From contig JAJDUG010000073.1 in the NCBI GenBank assembly GCA_022826755.1, positions 1 through 64,000 on the forward strand: DNA of 64,000 nt, in the 5' to 3' direction. Every line of letters begins with the position of its first letter. The stretch's first letter is position 1. Made by a program: the position numbers and the translations under genes. Below are positions 57,343 through 64,000 of this stretch, one piece after another. The notes under the pieces were generated by a model. That model was not told where the DNA came from. It made no database searches and saw only the letters and a program-made list of their open reading frames with translations. Source of the DNA: Acidobacteriota bacterium (GTDB taxonomy: Bacteria > Acidobacteriota > Terriglobia > Versatilivoradales > Versatilivoraceae).

Positions 57343-58762
57343 CATCCGGGCGCTGCCGCTGCAACTGCTGTTGAGGAGACACCCGGAGTGGAAGCAGCGG
57401 CCGGTGGCCGTGGTAGAGCAGGAGAAACCCCACAGTCCCCTCCTGTGGGTGAACGCCCCGGCCGGTCAGGCCGGCATCCGGTCGGGCATGCGCTATGCCT
57501 CCGCCCTTTCGCTGGACCGGGACTTGTGTGCCGGAACGGTCTCGGAGCAGGAAATCCGACAGGCCGTCCGGCAGGTCCATCAACTGCTGGACCGCTTCAG
57601 TCCCCGGGTTGAGCCCTGTGAGAAAGAACCCGGAGTTTTCTGGGTCGATGCCGGCGGACTCGACAAGATCTACGGATCCCTCGAGGCCTGGGCGCGGCAA
57701 ATCGACTTTCACCTCTCCCGCCTGGAGTTTCCGGCCAGCATCGTCATCGGCTTCAGCCGTTTCGGCAGCTATGCCCTGGCCAAGGCGGAGAGGCTGTTGA
57801 CCGTGCTTCCCTCTCTTGAAGTGGAGCAGGCCCAAAGCCGCCGGGTGAGCCTGCTGCATCTGCAACTCGATCCCAGGTTGCGCGATCGGCTGGAGAAGTT
57901 GGCGATTCACACCCTGGAAGACCTGCTGGGGCTTCCCGAAGCCGGCATCCAAGACCACCTCGGCGAACAGGCCTGGAATCTCTACCGTCTTGCCTCGGGG
58001 GAGCTGTCGCTGCCGCTCCAGCCCCGAAGCATCCCCGAGCCCCTCCGCGCCTGCATGGACCTGAACGAGCCCGACCCCAATGCCCAGAGACTGCTTTTCC
58101 GGATCAAGCAGTTGCTGGATCCCCTGTTGAAGGCGGCAGCGGAAAGATACCAGGCGGCGGCAGCCCTCCGGTTGCAGATTCGGCTGGAGAACGGGACCTG
58201 TCACCGCCACCGCATCCAGCCGGCCCGGCCGACACCGGAAGTTTCGGTCCTGCTGGACCTGGTCCGGTTGCGCCTGGAGAGGGTCTCCTGGTGCGCTCCT
58301 CCGCTGGAACTGTCCCTGGAGGTGGAAGCAGTCTGCGCCTCCGCCGAAACGCGGAATCTGCTGCTGCAGACCCCCCGTCGCAACAACGAAGCGGCCCTGC
58401 GCGCCCTGGCCCGGGTTCGGGCCGAATTCGGACCCGATTCGGTGCTTTGGGCCCGGCTCAAACCGGCACATCTGCCCGAAGCCCGCTGGGAGTGGCGCCC
58501 CTTCCGGAAACTCACTCCGGCCATTCTCCGGCCGGTCCCCATCCGCCCGCTGGTGCGGCGCACCCATGTCCGGCCCAAACCTCTCGACTGGAAGAAACCG
58601 CCGGACAGGCGGCCTCTGCTCGGGTATCTGATCAGCGGAGGATGGTGGAATCGGGAGATTCGAAGAGACTACCGGTTCGTCAACACCAAGCGGGGAGAGA
58701 TCCTGTGGGCCTATTACGATCCGCAAGAACGTCGCTGGTACTCCCAGGGCCGCGTGGAGTGA
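57287..58762 (+). CDS. imuB: ImuB, Y-family polymerase homologue lacking catalytic acids
   Basis: 491 residues. Y-family-like fold: [64 protein letters not shown] and a little-finger-like region. The first catalytic acid of active Y polymerases is Asn here (CINI instead of D-x-D), as expected for ImuB, which acts as an adaptor to the beta clamp and DnaE2. C-terminal [18 protein letters not shown] is the conserved ImuB tail. Stop is 9 bp before dnaE2. Confidence 0.88.
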   Translation: MDRVGATPRSAVDRTACINIRALPLQLLLRRHPEWKQRPVAVVEQEKPHSPLLWVNAPAGQAGIRSGMRYASALSLDRDLCAGTVSEQEIRQAVRQVHQLLDRFSPRVEPCEKEPGVFWVDAGGLDKIYGSLEAWARQIDFHLSRLEFPASIVIGFSRFGSYALAKAERLLTVLPSLEVEQAQSRRVSLLHLQLDPRLRDRLEKLAIHTLEDLLGLPEAGIQDHLGEQAWNLYRLASGELSLPLQPRSIPEPLRACMDLNEPDPNAQRLLFRIKQLLDPLLKAAAERYQAAAALRLQIRLENGTCHRHRIQPARPTPEVSVLLDLVRLRLERVSWCAPPLELSLEVEAVCASAETRNLLLQTPRRNNEAALRALARVRAEFGPDSVLWARLKPAHLPEARWEWRPFRKLTPAILRPVPIRPLVRRTHVRPKPLDWKKPPDRRPLLGYLISGGWWNREIRRDYRFVNTKRGEILWAYYDPQERRWYSQGRVE

Positions 58763-58771
58763 ACGCGAACC

Positions 58772-61700
58772 ATGACCGGACCTCCCCAACCCTACGTTCC
58801 CCTCTGGTGCAAGAGCAACTACTCCTTTCTGGAAGGGGCCAGCCATCCCGAGGAGCTGGTGGATGCCTGCCGCCAGAAGGCCATTCCGGCCCTGGCCCTC
58901 ACCGACCGCCACGGGGTGTACGGGATGGTCAGGGCTCATGTCCGTGCCCGCCGGCAGGACATCCACCTGATCGCGGGGTCGCAGATCAGCCTGCGGGAGG
59001 GGGCCGAGATCCTGCTGCTGGCTCGGAACGAGGAAGGTTACCGCAACCTGTGCCGACTGCTGACCGACGGGCATCTGCGTTCCTCCAAGGGAAAGTGCAG
59101 GCTGGACGCGCAGTCGGTGTGTGGCTGCAGCCGCGGTCTGATTGCCCTGTGGATCGGCTCGCCCGCCCCCAAGGCTTCTCCGGAAGCCGCCCCCGACTCC
59201 CTTCTGGATCGGTTCAAAGCGGCATTCGAAGACTGCCTCTACCTGCTGCTGGCCCGACACCGCCAGGCGGAGGATGTCTCGCGGGAAATGCAACTGCGAA
59301 AGCTGGCGGAGCGGTTCAAGCTCCCTACCGTAGCTGCCGTGGAGGTCCTCTACCACTCTCCCCAACGACGCCGGCTGCAGGACGTCCTGACCTGTATCCG
59401 GGAAGGAGCGACCCTGGCCACGGCCGGCCGGCTCATCCGGCCCAACGACCAGCACGCCCTCAAGAGCCCCGAGGAGCTGGCGCGTCTCTTCAGCGACGAT
59501 CCGGAGTCGGTCCGGCGGACCCGCGAGGTGGCCGGCCGCTGTTCCTTTTCGCTGCAGGAGCTGCGCTACCGCTATCCCCTGGAGCCTCTGCCGGAAGGAA
59601 AGACCTCCAGCCAGCACCTGCGCGACCGGACCTTCGAGGGAGCCGCCCGCCGCCTGGGCAAAAAGTTCCACGGCCTGATGCCACAATTGCGCAAGGAACT
59701 CGATCTCATCCGGGAGCTGGAGTACGAAGGCTACTTCCTGACCATGCACGAGATCGTCGAGTACTGCCGCCGTCAGAACATCCTCTGCCAGGGGAGAGGG
59801 TCGGCCGCCAACTCGGTGGTCTGCTTTGCCCTGGGGATCACCAGCGTGGACCCGACCCAGGTGGATCTGCTCTTCGAGCGTTTTCTCTCCAGGGAGAGAG
59901 ACGAGCCTCCCGATATCGACCTGGACATCGAGCACGACCGGCGGGAAGAGGTGATCCAGCATGTGTACGAAACCTATGGGCGCGACCGGGCCGCCATGGT
60001 GGCCAACGTGGTCCGTTACCGGCGTCGGTCCGCCGTCCGGGAAGTGGGCAAGGTGCTGGGGGTTGCGGCCACCAGCCTGGATCGCCTGGCCAAGCTGGTG
60101 TCCCACGACCACTGGAGCGATGAGTTCATCCGGCAGGCCGGACTCGATCCCCGGAGCCCGGCCCTGCGCCATCTGACCTCTCTGGTGGAAGAGATCCAGG
60201 ACTTCCCACGCCACCTCTCCATCCATCCCGGGGGCTTTCTGCTGGGGCATCGCCCCGTCCACGACCTGGTGCCGATCGAGAACGCCTCCATGCAGGGGAG
60301 GACGGTCATTCAATGGGACAAGGAAGACGTGGACCAGGCGGGCCTGTTCAAGGTAGACCTGCTGGGGCTGGGGGCCCTCACCCACCTGCACCTCTGCTTC
60401 GATCTCCTGCGGCGGCACCGGCAAGAGGAACTGTCCCTGGCGACCATCCCCAAGGGGGACTCCTCGACCTTTGAAATGATCTGCCGCGGCGACACGGTGG
60501 GGGTGTTTCAGATCGAGAGCCGCGCCCAGATGGCCATGCTGGGGCGTCTCAAGCCGCGCAGCTACTACGACTTGGTGATCGAGATCAGCATCGTGCGCCC
60601 CGGACCCATCACCGGCGGCATGGTCCATCCCTATCTGCGGCGGCGCAATGGCCAGGAGGAGGTCGAGTATCCCCACCCCTGCCTCGTTCCCGTCCTGAAG
60701 AAGACCCTGGGCATCCCCCTGTTTCAGGAACAGGTGATGCAACTGGCCATGGTGGCCGCCGACTACTCTCCCGGGGAGGCCGACCAGCTCCGGCGGGACA
60801 TGGCGGCCTGGCGGCGTTCAGGGCGGATCGAGCGGCACCGGCAGCGGCTGGTCACCCGCATGGTGGCCAAGGGGATTCAATCCGAGTTTGCCGAGCGTGT
60901 CTTTCAGCAGATCCGGGGATTCGGCGAGTACGGCTTTCCCGAGAGCCATGCCGCCAGCTTTGCCCATATCGCCTATGCCACCGCCTACCTCAAATGCCAC
61001 TACCCGGCCGAGTTTGTCTGCGCCCTGCTGAATGCGCAGCCCATGGGGTTCTACTCGGCCGACACCATCGTCAACGATGCCCGCATTCATGGAATCGAGG
61101 TGCGTCCGGTCAGCATTCTCCACAGCCACTGGGACTGCAGCCTGGTCGAAATCGAAGGAGCTCCGGGGAAACCTGCCGAGTTCGCGGTCCGCATGGGGCT
61201 GCGCTACGTCAAGGGGCTGGGGGGGGAAGACTGGCGCAGGCTGGCGGACGCGGCCCGGCGAGCTCCCTTCCGCAACCTGCCGGACCTGGCCCGGCGGAGC
61301 CGGCTCCACCAGGACAAGCTGGAAGCCCTGGCCGAGGCCGGGGCCTTCGAGTGTTTCGGCCTGGACCGCCGAGGGGCTCTCTGGCAGATTCAGGGACTGG
61401 CAAACGGACCCCGGCCCGCGCTGCCCCTGGCCGGCCGCGACCCCATGCCCCGCTTCCCCTCCCTGAGCGGCCTGGAAACCATCCTGTGGGACTACCAGGC
61501 CAGCGGCCACAGCTCCCGGGCCCACCTCCTGCAACCGCTGCGTCCCGCCCTGGAAGCCCAGGGGCTGCCCACCGCGCGCCAACTCAACCGGATGCCGAAC
61601 GGCCGCCTGGTCCGCTACGCCGGCATGGTCATCTGCCGACAACGGCCGGGGACCGCGGGGGGAGTCACCTTCATGACCCTGGAGGACGAGACCGGCTTCG

Positions 61701-61885
61701 TCAACCTGGTCATCTGGAAACAGACCTTCGAGCGCTATTCCCTGCTGGCCAAGACCCTTTCCTGCATGGGGGTCACCGGAAACCTGCAGGTGGCGGAAGG
61801 CGTCACCCACCTGGTGGTGCAGAAAATCTGGAAGCCGGAACTGGAACAGGGATCACTCCACCTCAAGAGCCGGGACTTTCACTGA
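58772..61885 (+). CDS. dnaE2: Error-prone DNA polymerase III alpha subunit DnaE2 (ImuC)
   Basis: 1037 residues, typical DnaE2 length (shorter than DnaE1). PHP domain [20 protein letters not shown] and [18 protein letters not shown]; palm motif [16 protein letters not shown] with catalytic Asp residues; [52 protein letters not shown]-terminal OB domain ([18 protein letters not shown]). Does lesion bypass with ImuA/ImuB after SOS induction. Lies 9 bp after imuB in one operon. Confidence 0.95.
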   Translation: MTGPPQPYVPLWCKSNYSFLEGASHPEELVDACRQKAIPALALTDRHGVYGMVRAHVRARRQDIHLIAGSQISLREGAEILLLARNEEGYRNLCRLLTDGHLRSSKGKCRLDAQSVCGCSRGLIALWIGSPAPKASPEAAPDSLLDRFKAAFEDCLYLLLARHRQAEDVSREMQLRKLAERFKLPTVAAVEVLYHSPQRRRLQDVLTCIREGATLATAGRLIRPNDQHALKSPEELARLFSDDPESVRRTREVAGRCSFSLQELRYRYPLEPLPEGKTSSQHLRDRTFEGAARRLGKKFHGLMPQLRKELDLIRELEYEGYFLTMHEIVEYCRRQNILCQGRGSAANSVVCFALGITSVDPTQVDLLFERFLSRERDEPPDIDLDIEHDRREEVIQHVYETYGRDRAAMVANVVRYRRRSAVREVGKVLGVAATSLDRLAKLVSHDHWSDEFIRQAGLDPRSPALRHLTSLVEEIQDFPRHLSIHPGGFLLGHRPVHDLVPIENASMQGRTVIQWDKEDVDQAGLFKVDLLGLGALTHLHLCFDLLRRHRQEELSLATIPKGDSSTFEMICRGDTVGVFQIESRAQMAMLGRLKPRSYYDLVIEISIVRPGPITGGMVHPYLRRRNGQEEVEYPHPCLVPVLKKTLGIPLFQEQVMQLAMVAADYSPGEADQLRRDMAAWRRSGRIERHRQRLVTRMVAKGIQSEFAERVFQQIRGFGEYGFPESHAASFAHIAYATAYLKCHYPAEFVCALLNAQPMGFYSADTIVNDARIHGIEVRPVSILHSHWDCSLVEIEGAPGKPAEFAVRMGLRYVKGLGGEDWRRLADAARRAPFRNLPDLARRSRLHQDKLEALAEAGAFECFGLDRRGALWQIQGLANGPRPALPLAGRDPMPRFPSLSGLETILWDYQASGHSSRAHLLQPLRPALEAQGLPTARQLNRMPNGRLVRYAGMVICRQRPGTAGGVTFMTLEDETGFVNLVIWKQTFERYSLLAKTLSCMGVTGNLQVAEGVTHLVVQKIWKPELEQGSLHLKSRDFH

Positions 61886-61890
61886 CAATC

Positions 61891-61995
61891 GTGGGAGAAT
61901 TGGAGGCCACGCTTCGTAATCTCACTCAAACCTTGTGGCTCTCCCCGGCCGTGGTGGCGGAAGCATTGAGACTGGCACGGGAGGCAAGCAGATGA
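61891..61995 (+). CDS. Possible 34-residue peptide coupled to the UPF0175 gene
   Basis: GTG 61891 opens VGELEATLRNLTQTLWLSPA, ending at TGA 61993-61995 with ATGA overlap to the next gene. It may be a truncated remnant or an upstream coupling ORF. GGAG of its own is not seen. Low confidence. Confidence 0.25.
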   Translation: MGELEATLRNLTQTLWLSPAVVAEALRLAREASR

Positions 61996-62318
61996 AGAAA
62001 GAACAGATGGTGGTCGCCAGACTTCCGTCAGAGTTGGTCCGGGAATTGGAGTTTATCGAGAAGGTGGAGCAAACTGACCGCTCCACCACGGTGCGCCGGC
62101 TGCTCTCGAAAGCCATCCGCCAATGGAAGATGGAGCACTACGCCAGACTATACGGGGATGGAAAGCTGACGCTGGCACGGGCCGCTCGCGACGCCGGCGT
62201 GTCCTTGTGGGAGATGGTGGACTATACCCGCGCCAAAAAAGTATCGGCCCAGTACGACCTCGAAGATCTCCGGCGGGACCTGGGAACCATCTCCGGCAAC
62301 CTGCAGGGCCGGGGCTGA
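61992..62318 (+). CDS. UPF0175-family antitoxin-like protein
   Basis: 108 residues from ATG 61992 with GGAGG 8 nt upstream. N-terminal ribbon-helix-helix-like part MVVARLPSELVRELEFIEKV with EQTDRSTTVRRLLSKAIRQW; C-terminal part GKLTLARAARDAGVSLWEMV is the UPF0175 motif. The family often pairs with PIN toxins in putative toxin-antitoxin loci. No toxin follows directly here; the MITE-like element intervenes. Starts the right-hand accessory edge, just after the SOS operon. Confidence 0.75.
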   Translation: MKKEQMVVARLPSELVRELEFIEKVEQTDRSTTVRRLLSKAIRQWKMEHYARLYGDGKLTLARAARDAGVSLWEMVDYTRAKKVSAQYDLEDLRRDLGTISGNLQGRG

Positions 62319-62359
62319 AATCGTTCTCGGTATTGCGCGTATTCGACCATGGCCATTAC

Positions 62360-62635
62360 CATGAGAGCCTTTTGCAAAATTCGTCAGGTCGCGGGATTTA
62401 TTGCCAGGAAGGGTTGTGCCCCCCGGGAGCGCGGGCGTCCCGCCCGCATCCTTATGCCTCATTCCCTTGGCTGGCGCTGAACTTTCGTCCGGTGCTGAAG
62501 GGTGCCGGCCTGTCGGCGGCAACCTCAACGGCCAAACCGAAGCAGACCCACGGCGCAGTTCCGGGTCAATCCGAGTGGCGGAGAGGGCCAAGGCTGTGCC
62601 CGACACTGAAGAATTTTGCAAATGGCTCGCTCATG
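62360..62635. mobile_element. MITE-like element with ~25-bp terminal inverted repeats
   Basis: Left end CATGAGAGCCTTTTGCAAAA (from 62360) and right end, read on the minus strand from 62635, CATGAGCGAGCCATTTGCAA, align over about 25-30 bp including GCAAAATTC. The ~276-bp interior has no gene but a perfect hairpin (62431-62447). It occupies the 341-bp gap (62319-62659) between the UPF0175 and Phd genes. No clear target-site duplication was seen. A single end-like copy lies at 122-140. Confidence 0.45.
62431..62447. repeat. REP-like GC-rich hairpin
   Basis: GCGGGCG, TCC, CGCCCGC: a perfect 7-bp stem with 3-base loop. Such GCGGGCGTCCCGCCCGC cores are familiar intergenic repeats in several GC-rich phyla. 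Inside the MITE-like element. Confidence 0.65.
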
Positions 62636-62674
62636 AGAAAATAGTGATCACTGAACCCTATGAAGAGAAATGCC

Positions 62675-62956
62675 ATGGCCAATGATCGCAGCAAAGCGGG
62701 ACGTACCCGAACCATCAAGGCCTCCGAGTTCAAGGCCAAGTGCCTGAAGCTGATAGACGAGGTCGCGGAGAACGGCGACGAGATCGTCATCACCAAGAAT
62801 GGACGTCCGATCTCGCGGCTGATTCCCTACCGCAATAAGCCGAAAGTCCCGTTCGGCCGTCACCGCGACAAGATTCGGATACTTGGTGACATCATCGAGC
62901 CTATCGACGTGGAATGGGAGGCTGAGGCCAATCCGGACCGGGTATTCAATTCATGA
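62675..62956 (+). CDS. Phd/YefM-type antitoxin
   Basis: 93 residues from ATG 62675 (an ATG at 62660 is also in frame). IKASEFKAKCLKLIDEVAEN then GDEIVITKNGRPISRLIPYR is the standard Phd/YefM fold, with an acidic tail (IDVEWEAEANPD). It overlaps a PIN start by 4 bp (62953), but that toxin is broken, so the antitoxin is now orphaned or acts on other modules. Confidence 0.85.
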   Translation: MANDRSKAGRTRTIKASEFKAKCLKLIDEVAENGDEIVITKNGRPISRLIPYRNKPKVPFGRHRDKIRILGDIIEPIDVEWEAEANPDRVFNS

Positions 62957-63150
62957 TCCTGCTCGACACCCACGTCCTGGTCTGGTTGCTTTGCGATGAC
63001 CGCAGACCATCGGCTCCTCGAATGGCCTGGCCATTTGAGCCGGTTGCGAGCCACGGAGTGAGCGGGGCGACGGGATCAAGCCGGAAAACCTGCTCCTGGC
63101 CGCCATGCGGCTCGGCAGGCCTGCCGAAGATGATGGACCGCAATTCGTGA
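62953..63150 (+). pseudogene. Truncated PIN toxin remnant
   Basis: Starts MILLDTHVLVWLLCDD, the correct beginning of a VapC-like PIN protein with the first catalytic Asp, and overlaps the antitoxin by ATGA as in live modules. After about 18 codons the frame turns into non-PIN sequence (VASHGVSGATGSSRKTCS) and stops at 65 residues; the remaining acids are lost. A deletion joined it to the hsdM remnant that follows. Confidence 0.7.
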
Positions 63151-63421
63151 TGACCCAAGAGAAGATCACCCTCGCCCAGCTCGAATCCTTCCTCTTCAAG
63201 GCCGCCGACATCCTGCGCGGCAAGATGGACGCCTCCGAGTTCAAGGGCGGCGAGTTCTACACGCCGGCCGAGGTGGTGCGCCTGCTGGTGCAGCTCACCA
63301 AACCGGAAGCCGGCAACGAGATCTACGCCCCCCCGTCGGCTCAGGCGGCTTTGTCATCCAGTCCCATCAGTACGTCGAGAGTCTTTCTCTGATGACGCTG
63401 GCGAAGCACAATTCCGGCTAA
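63150..63421 (+). pseudogene. hsdM: Deleted and frameshifted hsdM (type I methylase) remnant
   Basis: LAQLESFLFKAADILRGKMD and ASEFK are the HsdM N-terminus; directly after comes GGEFYTPAEVVRLLVQLTKP, which normally lies over 100 residues later, so an internal segment is deleted. At a run of seven C (about 63331-63337) the frame slips: the next frame reads VGSGGFVIQSHQYVESL, the SAM-binding motif I of HsdM. Stop TAA 63419-63421. A dead type I restriction gene next to the broken PIN gene. Confidence 0.8.
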
Positions 63422-64000
63422 ACGGACCATTCCGAGTCAATGGCAAATAGTTGCCGCACGATGTCCGGCGCACGGGGTTCCTGTTGCGGGCTCTGTTTGC
63501 GAAGGCAATCGGCCCAGGAGTTGAGATATTCGGAGAAAGTGCTGTCCTGTCGAACGTCCCAATGGTTCAACCAGCCACAATCGCGCCAAAGGGCCGGGTA
63601 TTGCCTGAAGCTGCTTAGCAGCGATACCGCCGCGACTCGATTGAGTCCCCTGCGGGTGGGGTTGTTCTCCAGTAGGTCGATGTTGCGTCTAAGCCAACCG
63701 GGAAGGTCGGATCGTGAAGGTGTCGGGGTTTTCCTTTCGACTTCCTCGGCATATGACTGGTGATGCTTGGCGAACGCAGAAGCTTCGAAGACGCCGGAAG
63801 GAGGATTCTCTTTCCAGACCGCTGCCAGGGATCTCAGCACATGGAGCGAAGCCAGTTCGCAGAGGCTTTCCTCGAACCACTTGTGCTTGTGTTTCTTGAA
63901 GCTGTCGAAATGGGTCAGGATGTGACAGAGTTGATGGGAGAACTGATACACGTACTGGCTCCAGTAGGTATCGCTCGCGCTGAGAAAAACCTGGTATGGC
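63418..64000 (-). CDS. Hypothetical protein, 5' end beyond window
   Basis: At least 193 residues visible; the frame stays open to the window edge (SDTYWSQYVYQFSHQLCHIL), so the GTG at 63951 need not be the start. HQLCH in FSHQLCHIL may be a relaxed HExxH-like metal site with Gln in place of Glu, but this is a guess. Basic in the middle, acidic at the C-terminus. Family not recognised. Confidence 0.55.
   Translation of the reverse strand, partial: PYQVFLSASDTYWSQYVYQFSHQLCHILTHFDSFKKHKHKWFEESLCELASLHVLRSLAAVWKENPPSGVFEASAFAKHHQSYAEEVERKTPTPSRSDLPGWLRRNIDLLENNPTRRGLNRVAAVSLLSSFRQYPALWRDCGWLNHWDVRQDSTFSEYLNSWADCLRKQSPQQEPRAPDIVRQLFAIDSEWSV

Noticed and set aside
56753-60742. 1329-codon open frame on the minus strand
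   Set aside because: Exact antisense of imuA-imuB-dnaE2; composition is low-complexity Gly/Pro/Arg-rich and no domain is visible. Shadow of GC-rich codon use.

Overview
The window looks like about 64 kb of a GC-rich Acidobacteriota chromosome. Three secreted proteins (33498-34475, 34480-35427, 38259-39242) match the VWFA-related acidobacterial family. Futalosine-pathway MqnC, bacillithiol BshC, a Tat-exported Gfo/Idh/MocA oxidoreductase and an ImuA-ImuB-DnaE2 mutasome fit that assignment. No rRNA, tRNA, CRISPR array or intact transposase was found.

Layout. 1-10.4 kb is an accessory defence block: a minus-strand operon of a PLD-nuclease/SNF2-type helicase, an AbrB-type VapBC pair and a large Eco57I-like adenine methylase, then plus-strand Phd-VapC and an OLD-like ATPase-Toprim protein. 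10.4-32.9 kb is mostly core metabolism on the minus strand: aminotransferase, peroxiredoxin, rhodanese, ttcA, mqnC, M28 peptidase, apbE, oxidoreductase, polyprenyl synthase, tatD, dedA, metG, larC, hemW, bshC, pyrG, kdsB. 33-41.6 kb carries the VWA proteins, dtd, a two-subunit B12-dependent acyl-CoA mutase whose substrate-site residues point to isobutyryl-CoA rather than methylmalonyl-CoA, and a Na+/solute symporter with a 46-residue membrane partner. 41.8-55 kb holds an Lhr-type helicase, a MacAB-like exporter, a dipeptidase and a GlnD homologue with degraded catalytic motifs. 55-62 kb has aroA and the SOS mutagenesis operon. 62-64 kb is a decaying accessory edge: toxin-antitoxin pieces, a MITE-like element and a wrecked hsdM.

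The most striking item is the peroxiredoxin at 12732-13256. It reads as two unconnected frames unless an in-frame UGA at the peroxidatic-cysteine position is decoded as selenocysteine; an 8-bp hairpin with a CGUGA loop sits at the correct distance downstream for a bacterial SECIS. A second strong item is the imuA promoter: TTGACA and TAAATA are separated by exactly 17 bp, 16 of which are a palindromic operator (ACAGACGTTTGTCTGT), a candidate lineage-specific LexA box. Several other genes carry recognisable sigma70-type promoters with 17-18 bp spacing, which helped to settle start codons (icmA, third VWA gene, aroA, larC).

Many very long antisense frames exist over GC-rich genes and were left out.
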